Of a DNA stretch of 64,000 bases, positions 24,280 through 37,367 are shown piece after piece; position 1 is the stretch's first letter; each line of letters starts with the position of its first letter. Source of the stretch: Ectocarpus siliculosus (lineage: Eukaryota > Sar > Phaeophyceae > Ectocarpales > Ectocarpaceae); contig FN647790.1 of NCBI GenBank assembly GCA_000310025.1, forward strand, positions 341,515 through 405,514, in the 5' to 3' direction. The position numbers and the translations under genes are program-made. Under the pieces are notes generated by a model that did not search any database, was not told the DNA's origin, and saw only the letters and a list, made by a program, of their open reading frames with translations.

Positions 24280-27099
24280 CTGCCGAAGGAAGGACCACAC
24301 ACACACAAACACACAAAACAAGAAAGGCACGGAAAAACGAGACGGCGAAAAAACGATTTCGAGCACGTTGGACAAGTCTTCGAACGGACACAGATATTTC
24401 GCGAAGAGTATGGCCCCCAACAGCAACAGAACGAATTCTTGTTGAGTAACGGAACGAATTCTTGTTGGCTGATGCTGATGCTCCGCTTGTGCCAGTCCTT
24501 GAGACCAACCCCCAAAAGCGATGACGCTTGATTGGACGAGCAACAGCACTGCGGGCCTCTACACAAGCCATGTACACTCTTTGACTCTTTCAGCCGAGCG
24601 TAGACTCACACCAAAAACGCGCCGCCACCTTACTCTTTCGGGGTGCTCGGCAGAGGACTTATCTACGGGGCCTCCAGGGTTTACGTGGAGGATATGTGTA
24701 TGACGGGCATGAGGCGTGGGGATCGTCTCGCCTCCCGCATGTCTGTCATTCTCGAAGCAACAAAAAGGTCTTGAGTCAACCTTCTCTTCTCGTTCGGTCT
24801 CTGAAGAAGCTGCTGCTGCTGCACACAAACACTGGAGGGGCCCTTGGCCCGCGGCACTCCACTTTGACTGGTCGAAAACCTACGCTCACCCAAACGCGCT
24901 GCCATCTGATTGGTCGAGGGTAGACGCGAACCGTACGTCGGCCACAGAAGAAGATCGGCGGCAGGTCGGACACCTGAACCTGCCCGCGCCACCGCTGCCG
25001 ACCTTGCGGAGGAACCCGATGCACCTGCGAAAAAAAAAAGCATTTCCAAGGGAGGAAACAGATTCGAATTTGGTAGAACATAAATAAAATACGAATGAAT
25101 CTGTCGACAACGTGAAAAACGAAGAGAACACACAAAAACTAATAAAGAGGACAAGAGAGGGCGATGCATGGTACGCGTGCGAAAAAGACGGCAGAGAGAA
25201 TGGCGAACACACCATGCACGCCAAAACCAAAGGTTGACACCAAAACAAGTGATGAAAAATAAAAGGCAGGGACGAAGGGAGGCGGAGTAAAGCATCGGAA
25301 ACGCCGACCTCCTGATGCGCCTGCCCGATGCCGAAAGGAAATATTGTCAGATGCGTGTTGTCTCAAGCGTTGCGCCCAATCTCTTTTTGATACATTTTTC
25401 ACAGACGCCAAAAACCCAGACCTCAGCGAGCACGCACACCGTGCTGCATCCAACAATTTCACAGCTTTCATTTTGAAAACCGACACCATGGTACACAAAG
25501 CGCTGGTGACTCTTTGTTTCCCGCTTCGTGGTGAAAAAGAAAACACGCCGCCATTGACCTCCCTGCTCCTCACTCTGGATGGAAAGTATGCCCACAAGGT
25601 AGGCATCCGACTTCCTCCACCAGGTCCTCCTGGCATACCGTGCACTCCCGCGTCGCCCCAGAAAGAGCACCAGACCTGAGCAGGGGCAAAATCAAGCGAA
25701 TGTAAATCGGGTTCTCGGGAATCACAGTGTCATATACGTGTCAGGAGTTTCCTTGAACAAAAAAAGCAGTCTCTGTCTCTACCTCTGCCTCTGTCTCTCT
25801 GTCTATGTGACTCTTTCAATCTGGCTCTCTTTCCCTCTCTCTTTCGCTTAAGCTCTCTCTTTCTCTCTCTCCCTCGTTCCGCCTGTCCCGCTGGGTCACT
25901 CACCCCTCCTCGACAAGCGTCGACAGGTAGGCCAGCTGCCCCCTGCTGCTATCGAGTTCGTGAGCAGCGGCTTGCCTTTCCAGCTCGTACTCTCTGCGTC
26001 TGATGCCCAACAGGCCCTCCGAGAGCACCATCCTGACAGCCACGTACAAAATGATTTTGTTTTTGAAAAAATACATGTAAAAGGTCTCCCTTCGGGACGT
26101 GGGTGTTTACCCTCCCTCAGGTGACGCAAGACCACATGCGCATTGCCCGAAGAGGGACTGTGTGTCTTACAACGCTTGTATTTTCGCACAACACATCGCG
26201 CACGTTGTTATTTTCTACATTAGAGCCAGCTCGAGCGAACAATATTTTGGCAGCGAACACTCAGACTTCCATGATGTCTTTGATTGATGATGGCACATTT
26301 CCGATGAGAACCGAATTTGAAGCCGAAACAACACCACAAATGGGACATGTTCACCACTGCGGCTGGATGCATGTTCTCAGACTTGTCTACATTTGGCCCG
26401 CTGCGAAGTGTAGTAAACGTAGGTACTGCTGTTGGACAATGCGATGACACGAAGAGTCACAGCCAGCCATGAATCATCGAATGAATGAATGAATGAACGA
26501 AATGAAAATGGAGAAGCAAGAGGCACATATTTCAAACCGTCGTATTTGATGGGTTTGATAGGTTTCAGAATTGGTTCGCCAGGCTTTGTCAGCGCGGAAC
26601 GCGTCCCCGGGATTTTGAGCCAGTTTTCGCAACTTTGGCCGTCAACCACACGCGCCACGGAGGCCTACCGAGCTCCGGGCACGGGCGTTAATGTACCGAC
26701 GAGCCTCCTGCGTGACCCTGAGAAGGAGCCGCGAGAAAAGACTCGCTGCCGCGAGAGAAAGAAACGCCGACGCATGAAAATTGACCAAATCTTATATGTA
26801 CATATATGTATTTGACCAACAAGAGACCCCGGCTACTTCCCTGTTGCTCTTCGCATTTGGTGAGGGTAAACCAGCACAGAGGGCACCGCTATGCATTATA
26901 CTCTCTTTGTTTTGACGTAAATTAGACCATGTTGCGGCAAGACTCGTCTAGTCATACGAAGACTCATCGGCCGAAATGAAAGAAACAAAATGGACAGAGT
27001 TGGTGATCGAGTCGCTACTCTTCGGTATACCTTTGTGCTGCGTGAGACGACACGCTGCGATACATCCGGGCAGCAAATAACGACAAGTACAACAACAAT

Positions 27100-27131
<32 letters not shown>

Positions 27132-30100
27132 CCACCACCACCACCACAACAACAACAACCACCACAACAACAACACAGCAACGGCAACAACGAAAACGAT
27201 AACGACAATCCACCTTCGCTGCTCTTCGGTGAGAAGGCCGAGCCGTGCCTCTTCGTCGCTGTCGGCTAGCCTGAGTGGCGTCACACACGACCCCAGCTCG
27301 TCGATGTTGGACAAAAGATCGAGGTGCGCCCTCCACAGAGCCCGCGAAGCCAGCAGCTCCCTCTCCGACGCCTCCCAGGAGGCTAAATTTTTCAAAAATC
27401 GGCAAACATAAAAAGTTGATATTTTTCAGCGTGGTTCAAGAGGCAATCAGCAGAATTGATTCGGCCTGTTCATATTCCGACTTAACTCTCTTTGATTTTC
27501 CTGTCTTCTTCTGTTTTCGGAGAGGCGTTCGTTTGTCCAAGAGACAAGTACCAGCGGGGGTACAAACTTGAGCCAATTTTTTTTCGGAGGCTCTGCAGCT
27601 GGGAACGTTCCGTGCCCTGACTGGTTTCATTTGCTCGCAGTTTTACCTAGGAAGTCCTTGCTCTCTGCACCGAGCGCGGCCCAATCTTGGACCTGTCCCT
27701 GCCGACGGCCCGCGGCACCAGACCCAGAGCCACCAACGGTCTGCCCTCCTCCTCCTCCTCCTCCTCCTCCTCGCGCCTGCTCCTTTATCCACCTCTGGAT
27801 GAGGCGAAGCAACCTCGGAGTGGCGGACGGCTCCTGTTAAACGCAGAGGCCATGCCGCGGTGTTGGATCGATCGACTTTTCCTGGAGACATGGCGGCGGA
27901 GGCACCATCTGGACCAACCAACCAGTCACCGTAACTGTCGTGTGCATGAACAAATTCCCAGAAGCATATATGTCGTCGTGTACGACAACCGGGGATCCAC
28001 TTCGTGCCCTCGAAGGATAGGAGGCGGATCAACGGCCTTGTCTAATCGAAAACGGCCCAAAAAATGGGGAAACTGAACAAACCTCTTGGGTGCGACTGCC
28101 AAGCCGGGAGGAGAACTTCCCGCCACCACCAACCCAGCAAAAAAAAAGCGCAAATCCTCCAACACAACTGCACGTAGCAAGCATCATATACCGTACCCCC
28201 TATTCGTTGATGGGAGAACCAAAAGCATGCTCGATTTGTCACGTCTGAGAATAACGAAGGCTTGCCAAGACACCACTAACCTTGAACGTGTGGCCCTGGT
28301 GGGCGTTGTTGACGCCTGGTCCCGCGTTGTTGGTCCCCTCCCCCCCGGGCCTACGGATAATCAGAGGTCGGTAGATGGTAGTTTAGATGGATAGAGGGAA
28401 AAACGATTGGAACAAACCAACAACTGCTTTACCGACCCTCCGCAGAAGAGTCCTTCGCGGCAGATCGCAAGGATGCGATGATTCCCCTTGTACGATGACA
28501 GGCCGAACACTTCGACAACTCCAATTCCGAACAAGACCTCTCCGGCTGTTACCGGAATTCGCCCCAGGAATCGGCTCACTCACCCGAACCTTGACAGGAA
28601 GGGGGAACCAGCTGCGGACCCCCCCGCGTCGGCGGTGTTCTTTAGCGGTCTCCTGAAGTACACGACGCACGCTTCCCAAGCGTCGATGTGCTCCTCCACT
28701 TTGCAGTGCCTGCCGCGGAGCGGCGCAAATACGAGACGGACGCGCGAACACATGCGGCATTGGAACAGCAATACCGCCATAGACCGCGGAACCAACCGCC
28801 ATCTGGAAACACCCACATTGAATCCTACAATAGAACAATGATTAAGCAAGAATTTGTTGGTATCTCAGCAGAGACGCAATCGGGGGTGCTAAGCGATCAC
28901 AGCCGAGTTGCGTTTGCGCACTATTACCCTGGTTTCCAACACATACAAACTCTACCTCCAGCCAACCTACTGAGCACAATAAACAAGCGAGTTCCACGCA
29001 GGCAACACCACAGACGTTTCATGAGCGCAAACGGTCGGTCATGAGAGAGTACCCCATGGCGAACGCGCGAAAACTCATCAACACTCCAGCAAAGCATGTG
29101 TGGATCGATATCTGACGATTAACGGTATCTGCAACCAGGCCATTGTAATTTCCATTCGGCCCACTCCGATCGACGGAAGAGGAGAGCAGGACTTCGCCCA
29201 GCCCAAATCCCTCGATCCATACGCGTGTCTTCCTCCAAGCCAAACATGAGAAATGCTGTAAGCTGAAGATCATGCAAGCACACGCACTATTATAGTACAC
29301 AAAGCACAAAAGCTGCACTCAACGCATTCGGTTGTCGCATAAGCTCCCGTGAATCAGTTCTGGTGAGAAACTAGCACTAGGGATGAATCCGCACCCGCAG
29401 ATCGGTCCTGTCTTGCCCCAGTCGGCTCGGCAGCGGCGGCAGTTGCTGTTGGAGTGGACCTCCATAGGTCCCGGGTCCGTCGTGAGGGAGTCCAGCTTCC
29501 GCAGGACGTCCTTTCGCTTGGTTTGAGCTTCCTGCGACAAGAGTGGTGTACACGGCCTTGGAATGGCATCCGCTTGCAAATGTTTTGTAGGAGATTCGGC
29601 TCCAACACTCCCTCCAGCACCAATGCCAACCACCATTCTAAGAGACAGATGGGAAGGCCGGCAAGGCATCCAAACAGCAGCGGAATACCTTGATCTTGAT
29701 GGACAATGCCGTCCTGAGGCCGCCGATTGAGGTGAAGTTCGGGAAGCTTCTCCTCACCATTACCGCGTGCTGCCCTGCCTTCTCGTGCAGCAACTCCAGC
29801 TGGGCCTGTTGGTTTTCAAAGAATATCAGGCTGTCACTGTTTTCGTTGCTGCTACTGTTGCTCTTGCTGCTGTTATTGATATTTCTTGTTGTCTCTCTGC
29901 TGCTACTTTTTGTGTCCTCTATCTAGTGCCCGCTTATTCCATACAGAGAGGGGCGGGCGTGGCTGCCACGCAGGGAACAAACAACGCATCCGGAAAGCAT
30001 TTCCGGCCAAGAGCACGAACAAACGCCTTGACCGCATAAGAACGCGATAGACCTTAGGGGGAGCAAGGGCCTCCACCTTCTCGTTTATGTCCCATCATCC

Positions 30101-31037
30101 TATGCTTCCGAGCGTAGAGGTAGGGTCATTCGTTTTCGACCATACCCCCTGTGGGCAGGAAGCCAGTGTCCCTATTTTCGAAGTGCTGTACGTCGCCCGA
30201 CTTTCTCTGACTCGAGAAGCGAAAACGCCTCACTGCCGTACGTGGTCCGTCACGCGGGAGTCTCCGCGGACCGTTGCCTTGCCCCCTCCCCCCCTCGCCT
30301 GCCCTATTAGTTGACTTACCCTCTGGACGAAGTTCCCCTCGTCCCGCGTACTCTCCATGTACCCAAGGGCGACCTCCCACCATTCCACCCTGTTCCATCC
30401 AAGCGCACGGCAAAGACGCACAAAGAACGAAAGTGGACACGTGGTTAGGGCACGGCCTCAGCATCACCCCCCCGTACACACAGACTGAAATGCTCGATAT
30501 CAAAACGGGCCACAGACATCATATCAGAACGGGCCCGGAGACACACAGGCTGCGTAAAACCTGAATCGAGGCTCAACTTTCGTATTTCGACGCCAACGAC
30601 GCGCACAGGACACAACATACCTGGTAGAGTTTAGCGAACCGCTGATCTGTGTTTCTCATCCCTATGTTCTAAATATTCGTCAATAACTGAGTCTTCAAAT
30701 ACACGAAACATGACATTTTACCGGGGGGGCGTTCCGCACTTGTCACCAGAATTGTTCTGTCTCGATGACACCCTTTGTCGCCAGGTAGTGCCCTCTCGCT
30801 TGTGAAGAGACCGAGCTAAGGGGCGTGCGATCACCCGTGTGCAGTGATTACGACATCCTCTGTCCAAGTTGATACTGTGCCCGCACGTCCTTGAAGACTA
30901 CACAATGATTTAGTCTGTCGCTTTCGACACGAAAGACCGTCTCTTGAAATGGCACGCCACAACGTCCGCTGGAGGTTACAGCATACAAATAGTACATGGG
31001 GATACCTAAGGAGACGATGACAACAACAACGACGACG

Positions 31038-31101
<64 letters not shown>

Positions 31102-34100
31102 AAGCACTCAATATCTCTTACCCGCCGATTCTCTTCTTCGCCGCTGCCCGCAGCGCTTCTGCCGACGCCCGGCCCGACTCCTGCAGCTGCAGCCTCGACG
31201 AACGGTGGATCCCAACGGCTGTGGCCACGTAGCCGCCCTTGATACGGCCGACCAGCTGCCGCAGTTCCGACGTCTGCGAGCGCTCGTTCCCACAAAAGTG
31301 TTGCTTGGCATCGGCATGAAAGACGACAACCAAACGGTGCTACCGAAACGCAAGTAGCTTTAACGTGGTGATGCATAACGTCGCCGGGTAATTCCTGCCG
31401 TTGCTACCCACAGCAAGTGCCTCCCTGTAACACAATACGACTCATTGTTGGTGTGGTACTGTTGGTGTAGTACCAACAGTGACACATCGAGTTGGCTCTT
31501 TGGGGGCCGTTGCGACTTCCAGTTGCTCCCCCAAACCGGACAAAAAATTAGGAAGTACGAAGTACTATGTTTGGGGGATGCGATAGTTGTTGTGAACGCG
31601 CTAGACTCACCCGAGCCGGCGGAGCTTGTCCCGCCGGAAGGAGAAGCTCTCGTTCCTTGACGGTGTCAAGCACCTCCAGGAGATTGTGCGCAGCGTGAAG
31701 AATCTGGAGGCTGTCGGCGTCCACCTCCGCCTTCAAATTTTTCCAAAGAGGCGTGAATTTCCATGCGCACGCCACTGGTGGTGAACAACGGCATAAACTC
31801 TGAGATGAAAAATTATGTGCAGTTTGGTCTACTGGTCGATGTTAAAGGCGGCGGTTCGCTGCTGTAATGTACTGTTGCTGCTACAGTACTTCCTCGTGTC
31901 GGGGTACTCTGAAAACGGCCATGCTGCTGCCGTTCCTGTTCCTGTACCTTGTTGAACGAATACGACGTTGGGAGTAACTCGTACAACGTGCTTACCTTCT
32001 AAATTAGGTACATCTACAGCCCGACGAGGTGCAGCTGCTCGACATCACTGTCACAGAAGGCAAACTAAACATTTTGACGGCACTTCGTTTCAACAAGCCA
32101 ACACCAACTCCCCCCCCCCCCCCTTCCTCGAAAACCCCTTCTCTTCCCAAACCACCACCCCCCTGTGTTACAAACTCTCCTCCTACAAAACCAAACACAA
32201 TCCTGATCTCACCTCCCGTAGCTCCACCTCCATCGCCACTTGAACGACGCCTCTACCACCGACGCCCCCCCTCCAGCCGTCACCTGACGCCCGCGGCGCC
32301 CCTTCGTGGCACCAGGAAGTCTCCACCACGATTCGCCACTCCCTTCCCCTTACGCTGCGGTTCGACGGTACCACTACCTCTTGCCACTTTCCGCCGCGGC
32401 TGTCGCTATCGTCGTCTTCGATCTTGCCATCTCCTTGTGCTACTGCTATGTTCGAGGTGGCAGCTGCCGCTGCAGATGTTTTATCATCCCCAGTATCCGT
32501 TGGCCCTGCAGCTGTACCACTGCCGGGCACAACCTGCGTTGTCATCGACAACAGCATGTAACCATCAGCGCCATCATTGCTCGGAGTGAAAAAACATCCT
32601 CATCGCCATATAGATTCATCCATCGCATTGGTGGGAGGTACTGTGTCACATGTTGACAACACTGATTGTCAGCACATCAGGGTTACCATCAACATCAGTT
32701 CTGCGGTAATATCATCCATCGTGGCCATCAGTTTCCGCACCATTGCCGTTCCCGTCATCACAATAAGGAACATGCCACAAATTTCCAACAGCATCGCATG
32801 CAGGGGGCTGGGAGAGGCGGAAAAAGCAATAAGGGGCGTGGTGCGACATCATCCGCCAGACCCCCCATGCGAGCCATGTATCCAATGGAGGCAGAACCCC
32901 AAGCCCGACACTTGATGCCTCTTTCTCTTTGTTTTTGCGGCCGTTTAAGTCGGTACTGTGACTGTTGAGGCCTCGTGGCAACGCATGGAGCCTCGAGCGA
33001 GCAACCAGCAGTTCCTCCGGAGCCTCGAGCCGCAACAATCGATGCCTCCCGAAAGTGTGCAAGGAACAGAACAAAGCAGACACCACACTACTCGAAAACC
33101 ACGCCCTGTTGGTACCACCTGGCACTTTTCAGGAGGATGGCTGTTGGTGGTGCTGGCGGCGGTGTATTCGGTGAGATCGGTTTTGCTGTCATCGTTGCTA
33201 CCGCTACGGCGTAGATCGTTTTGGAGGATGCTGGTGGTGCTGGAATGTTGCGTTGTCCGCTACTTCAAGCTCTGCTGCTGCTGCTACTGGTATCGATGTC
33301 GACGCGTTTCCAAGCCTAGCTTACCGACGACGCCGACGGGGCGTCCATCGAAAAGCGGACGACATCCTCGAACACCCCGGCCTGCGACGAGGCCTGCAGA
33401 GCGCAAACCCGGGGATGCCACACCAGCGTCCCCTGTCGCCGGCGTTCTCCTCCTTCGCCCTCAGAGACCCCCCCTGGTTTCGCCATCACCCCTTCCGCTG
33501 CCTCCGCCGCAACTCCACTGTATCCATTTGTGGCAAAAACTCCATTCGAAGCACCGTTGGGGACTTGGAGCACGGTAGCAGCACCCCCTTGGTCCTGTCG
33601 ACCGGAGACAGCCATACCGATATCAGCAGCGTTATCTTCCCGCCGTGTGCTCTGACGCCCCTTGTTAGGCGCAGGGTCACCTCCGTTTTCTCCCGGGGAA
33701 GCTCTATCGGTGGCGCCAGCGGGTGATGCCGCCGCCGTCGAATCATCACCGTGCCATGCGAACTGGTCCGGATAACAAGGACGCACCCGGATCCGGAGGA
33801 TGCTGGACGATCGCAGCAGGACGCGTACGTAGCGGGGAAGGGCGTTGTCCGTTCAGGAGGAATACTGCACTCGCAACGCATCACCGTCACCAAGTCGCCC
33901 TGAACCACTGTAGCTCCCAAGAGAGAACAATTGTGTCACTACCCCGACTACCATATACGCCTGACGTGCTCCCAATTGCAGTCTCTCGGGGCGGCGGTAA
34001 GGCATTGGCTGGTCGATGATTGAGCCATTCCGGATTTGGGCGGGTCACCCCGTCCGACGGTGTTCAGCATGACGGGTCAGTACTGTTCGGAACGGACCTT

Positions 34101-37100
34101 GCCGAATCTTCCGTCTCTCACGCCTTAACGTAGCTAGTTGACATATAGAGTCATGCGGCTTGAGCCTACAGCAAGGATAGGTGCTGGCGATGAACACGAC
34201 AACAATGCCCGCCCTATTGTACCCGTGCAGAGCATTTTCGCGTCTGTGGTAATCTTGTGGCCAAATAATATGTTATTGTAGATTGCGAACGTGAGCAATG
34301 GCTTCAACGTTCAGTTTGGGCTGTTAGCCTCACGTATCTCTGCGTGGTTCCTGATCAAAATTGGTTCAAGTTCTTGGATTTTAAGGAATTGTTGGACTTG
34401 TGAGGGTCCTGATTTTGTTTCCAGTATCTTGGGTGGACCATTTAATAAAATTATTCACTTCTTGGATGGGGAGCAAACAGAGTAGCTACTGGGGAAGAGA
34501 CCAGAAAAACATTTTCCAACGTGGGTGCGACGTGTACACCGCGAAACAATCATCAACGTCAAACACAACACGAAAGTAGGCGAATTGAACTGCCCTTATT
34601 GAACGCACCAAAAGGACGCCTGGTTGTGTGTCGGCGGCGGGAGGGTAAAAACAAAATGCCAAAACAACACGGCGACAAGTAGGTTACGCATGGCGTCAAG
34701 GGCACAGCAGCGGCACACAAAGAGACATGTCACAACCGTTCTCCGCAAGCGCTCTCCACCTTGAACAAACAACGTGCCGGCGGCAGCGAGCAGAGACGGC
34801 AGCAGCGATGCCCTTGGCGGCAGTAACAAAAGCGTACTTCACGACACGGGCGTTTCGCGATTATTGCGAGGTAACTGTGAGGCTGAGGCCACATGATGGC
34901 GCATGGGGACACAGAACATCATAAAGGGGGCAGAAATGGACCTATTAGTAAGTGAGCATGTCAGACGACAAGTCGACGCTCATACCCACGAAGCTGCCTC
35001 CAAACGCGGGTCTCACCGTTTACGGTCTGCGAAGACCAATCGCGCCCAGGTTGGGTCTCGAACCCTGCGGCATTCGGACGACCCTCCGCCTACCACCGCC
35101 GCCGCCATCGTTCCCCGTCTTCCGCTCGAGGATGCTCCTCCGGCTTCGCTCTCCCCTAACCCCCCTCGTTCCCCTCCCCTCTCACCCATCGCCGTCGTCT
35201 CGGTGTCCTTCGGACCTCCTCCTTCTTCGTCTTCTTCCACCGCGCCTTTCCTCGCCGCGACAGCTTCGCCGCCGACTGCCTCTGCCCCTTGCGGCGTCGC
35301 CGGCGTCGTCTCCCGCTCCGCAACGGCAACAGCGGTCTCGCCGCCTGCCTCCGCGCTAGCGACACCGACAATCGGACCAAGCTCCACCTCCCAGGAGAGC
35401 GTCAAAGGTTTCCGCAGTTCCACGAAAGCAACGGTAGCAGCGGTCGTACCGTGCCGGGAAGCTGCCGCGGTAGGGTTGGGATCGGCGGCGGGCTTGGAAG
35501 ATGGCTGGGCACCGGCGGGATGTTGTTTGAGGCGTTTTTTTGTGCTCGGTGGGAGCATCGTTGTTGACCCGGTGACCTCCGCCCCTCCGGTGACGGGTCC
35601 CGGTGTCCTGCGAAAGCGCGCACAAGATAGAAATGGTGAACGCAGACAATCAAAGACATGAACACAAAGGGACACAGCGAGTACAAACGAAAGCAAACGA
35701 AAAAACAATATGCACTTTCATAAACAACAGAGGCAAAAAAAAAAAACGCAAACCAACCAACAGACAAACGACCGATTACAAAAGCATGATAACAACAATC
35801 AACAACATTAAGAGCAACAGCTGCCTTTGCCCGTATGCTTGTGACCATACGCTATCCTCACCTGTTGTCTTCCGCCATCTGCAGCGCTCTTTGGTAGCTC
35901 GAAACCGAATCCCGCAGGAGAGTCTCGGCCGTCTCGCCGCCACCCTCCCCCTCGCCCGCCGCCGCATCTGCCGTGCGCGCGGCATCACTTCTGTGTTGCG
36001 GTTGTGCAGAGAGTGCAGGCCGGTGTCACCGTAGTATGGTGGCCGTGCACCAGAAATGAAACACCGGGCAATCATTAGGAACGCCACATATGTAGGGGTC
36101 CCGGGAAAAGCACACGGGTCGTGGGAGGGCAACTCTCCGCCCAAACAGTCGAAGAGGTCGAAGGGGGGAAACACACGCCCAAACACGCACAAGTTCTTGC
36201 ATTGCTCGAAACCAGGAGAGAGAAGGGCAACAGCCCTGTTCCAAGCGCACGCACGCACTCCAAACGGCAAGATTATCACGTCGTGTGCCCTGGAGCGCGG
36301 TGAAGTCGACGGACACCGTTCTCAAGGCCAAAGAGTACAAGGTGCAATTGTCCCCGATGTCTGCGAGAAAACACCGCTGCCACTACTGCTTTGCATTGTC
36401 GCATCGTACCACTAGCTTGTGCCCACCAACGGACTGGATCGGCGCAAGGAACCATTAGTCGCACATTGACAAATCCAATCAACAACAACAGCGACGACGA
36501 CGACAACGACAACGACCACGACAACGATCACGACAAATCCAATCAACAACAACAACGACGACGACGATCACGATTACGAAACAGCTCCACGCAGGTCATC
36601 ACCTCCGTTCCTTGGCCTGCAGGATGAGGCGAGCCACAGCCCCCGAGGCGTTGAGGTTCAGGATAGCCTTGCGTTGGGCCTCCTCCGCCTTTAATCGCTC
36701 CGCATCGATCAACCTAGCGAAAGCGGGGGGGGGATTAGATCACCACGGTATATGTTTTAACGAGGGCATTACGAGATAGTAAAGTACTCTCCGCTCACCT
36801 CAAAAAAGTCCAAACACAACATGCCGTACCGTGTGTATCAGTGTCTCGCCGCCAAATTTGCGCACCATGTGACCACGCCGGAGCTGGAAAAAGCACCACA
36901 CACAGCCGAAAAAACAGCCAACGAGACACCCTGAAACAGCACACGCGGCGAGCACCTGTCGAGGATCTGATCCATGCTCAGCCATCGCCCCTCGGCACTA
37001 CCGCCTCCTAGCCTCGAACCCCCGCCGGAGGTCTCGATTCCCCCGCTGCCGATGCAAGGGTGGCAGCACGCCTGCCTGAGTGCCAAGAGGGAGTTGAACA

Positions 37101-37332
37101 TCTTCTCCTCCGTTCCGCTACCGCCTTCTCTGGCCGTTCTGAAACCCAGGGGGGCAAGGTCGAGACGGGGAGGGATACATAGGGGAGCGAGGACGCAAAG
37201 AAACGAAAAACGGACAAAGGGTGGTCGGTAGGGGGCAGGAGTACAACCGTGCTGTCGAAAAACAAATAGTAAAACGCACCGATATAGCAAAGAGAGAAAA
37301 GGGGGGAGACCGAGGCAGAGAGAGAGACAGAA

Positions 37333-37367
<35 letters not shown>

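Noticed and set aside
26990-27405. Thr-, Val-, Trp- and Cys-rich open frames
   Set aside because: They are translations of the AAC/ACC array and its flanks, partly shadowing the SHPRH exon 27382-27214.
35013-35661. long plus-strand open frames rich in Ser and Pro
   Set aside because: They are the reverse of the SHPRH linker-insertion exon 35607-35017, whose phase and splice sites fit the minus strand.
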